Shown here: positions 12,263-12,679 of the stretch, one piece after another
Layout: each line of letters begins with the position of its first letter
Position numbering within the stretch: position 1 is the stretch's first letter
Assembly: GCA_003225595.1 (NCBI GenBank)
Contig: QIAR01000111.1
Span: 1 to 12,679, forward strand
Direction of reading: 5' to 3'
Length of the DNA stretch: 12,679 nt
Source of the DNA: Acidobacteriota bacterium
Lineage (GTDB): Bacteria; Acidobacteriota; Terriglobia; Terriglobales; Acidobacteriaceae
Made by a program: the position numbers and the translations under genes
The notes under the pieces: model-generated
The model's database searches: none
What the model saw: the letters and a program-made list of their open reading frames with translations, nothing else
Told to the model about the DNA's origin: nothing

Positions 12263-12679
12263 CGTGCATGCGATTCCCCTTCTAATAGCAAAATCGTTTG
12301 TGTCCGGGTGAGTGGACGGCGCCCATTCATTCATCACCAAAGGGCTATATCGGCGGTAAGACCTTGGTGTTGTGCACCTGGCGCAATCACGTTGAGCCGT
12401 ACCGCATTTGAAAAAGTCGAGTTATTACTTGCCGGGATGAAACTTTCAGGGGGCGCAACGGCCACCCGACAAGAACTTTACGGCCCGCCGCATGGGCCAG
12501 GACAGGGATTTAGACTGTCCGGCGGGACATGCAAAGCAACCACGGGTCAATGACGCTTTACAACCTCTATAGTGACGCCCGCACTGCCCAAGGCGAAAGC
12601 TCTGGAACCACGTCACCTGGGCGATGAATGTACACGTTAGCAACGTGTCAGAGCATAACCGATTGCGTCCTGCGTGAGC
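12263..12679. other. 417-base stretch with no supported gene
   Basis: Frames are open here on both strands (for example 12308-12553 plus), but their products show no domain, signal peptide or family-like pattern. Apart from the palindrome at 12500-12520 I see no tRNA, riboswitch, repeat array or promoter that I can support. Confidence 0.5.
12500..12520. repeat. Palindrome sharing its core with the hairpin at 10075
   Basis: Arms GGACAG (12500-12505) and CTGTCC (12515-12520) surround a 9-base loop. The arm plus the following GGCGG is identical to 10091-10101, while the loop sequence differs. This suggests a second copy of the same dispersed palindrome. Confidence 0.45.

Noticed and set aside
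12308..12553. 81-codon plus-strand frame in the final stretch
   Set aside because: No start signal, no family resemblance, and it spans the dispersed palindrome.

Overview
The window reads as a piece of an Acidobacteriota chromosome (probably class Terriglobia). This is inferred from the heme gene order, from several small protein families that I recall mainly from that phylum, from secreted proteins that all break at Ala|Gln, and from GC-moderate DNA with repeat-rich intergenic gaps. No rRNA, tRNA, CRISPR array or intact mobile element was seen.

Layout. 1-192 holds the last 63 residues of a class A beta-lactamase-like serine hydrolase, followed by a small hairpin. 365-727 is a 120-residue protein of unknown function. 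From a perfect TATAAT at 821 runs a plus-strand tetrapyrrole operon: a HemX/CcsA-like membrane protein, hemA (glutamyl-tRNA reductase), hemC (porphobilinogen deaminase), a 573-residue secreted helical-repeat protein of unknown role, and hemD (uroporphyrinogen-III synthase). HemA makes glutamate-1-semialdehyde from Glu-tRNA. HemC and HemD turn porphobilinogen into uroporphyrinogen III. The membrane protein probably supports HemA or heme handling. The 3' end of hemD looks damaged and runs on into the opposite strand of the next gene.

On the minus strand, converging on hemD, are an S9-family prolyl oligopeptidase-like peptidase (6787-8760) and, upstream of it, nth (endonuclease III, 8839-9732). 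Just upstream of nth lies a decayed N-terminal piece of an IS1595-type transposase whose reading frame is open into nth. Beyond it are two adjacent palindromic hairpins.

From 10192 the plus strand carries four small genes: a 74-residue protein behind a candidate promoter and 15-bp palindrome, a DedA-family membrane protein, a 146-residue secreted protein, and a small membrane protein that appears frameshifted near its C-terminus. The gaps before the DedA gene and before the 146-residue gene each hold an array of 7-bp repeats facing its own reverse complement. The last 417 bases contain no gene I can support.

I did not find a clear new multi-gene system. The most unusual items are the unknown secreted protein inside the heme operon, the two inverted heptamer arrays, the hemD junction, and the transposase remnant joined in frame to nth.
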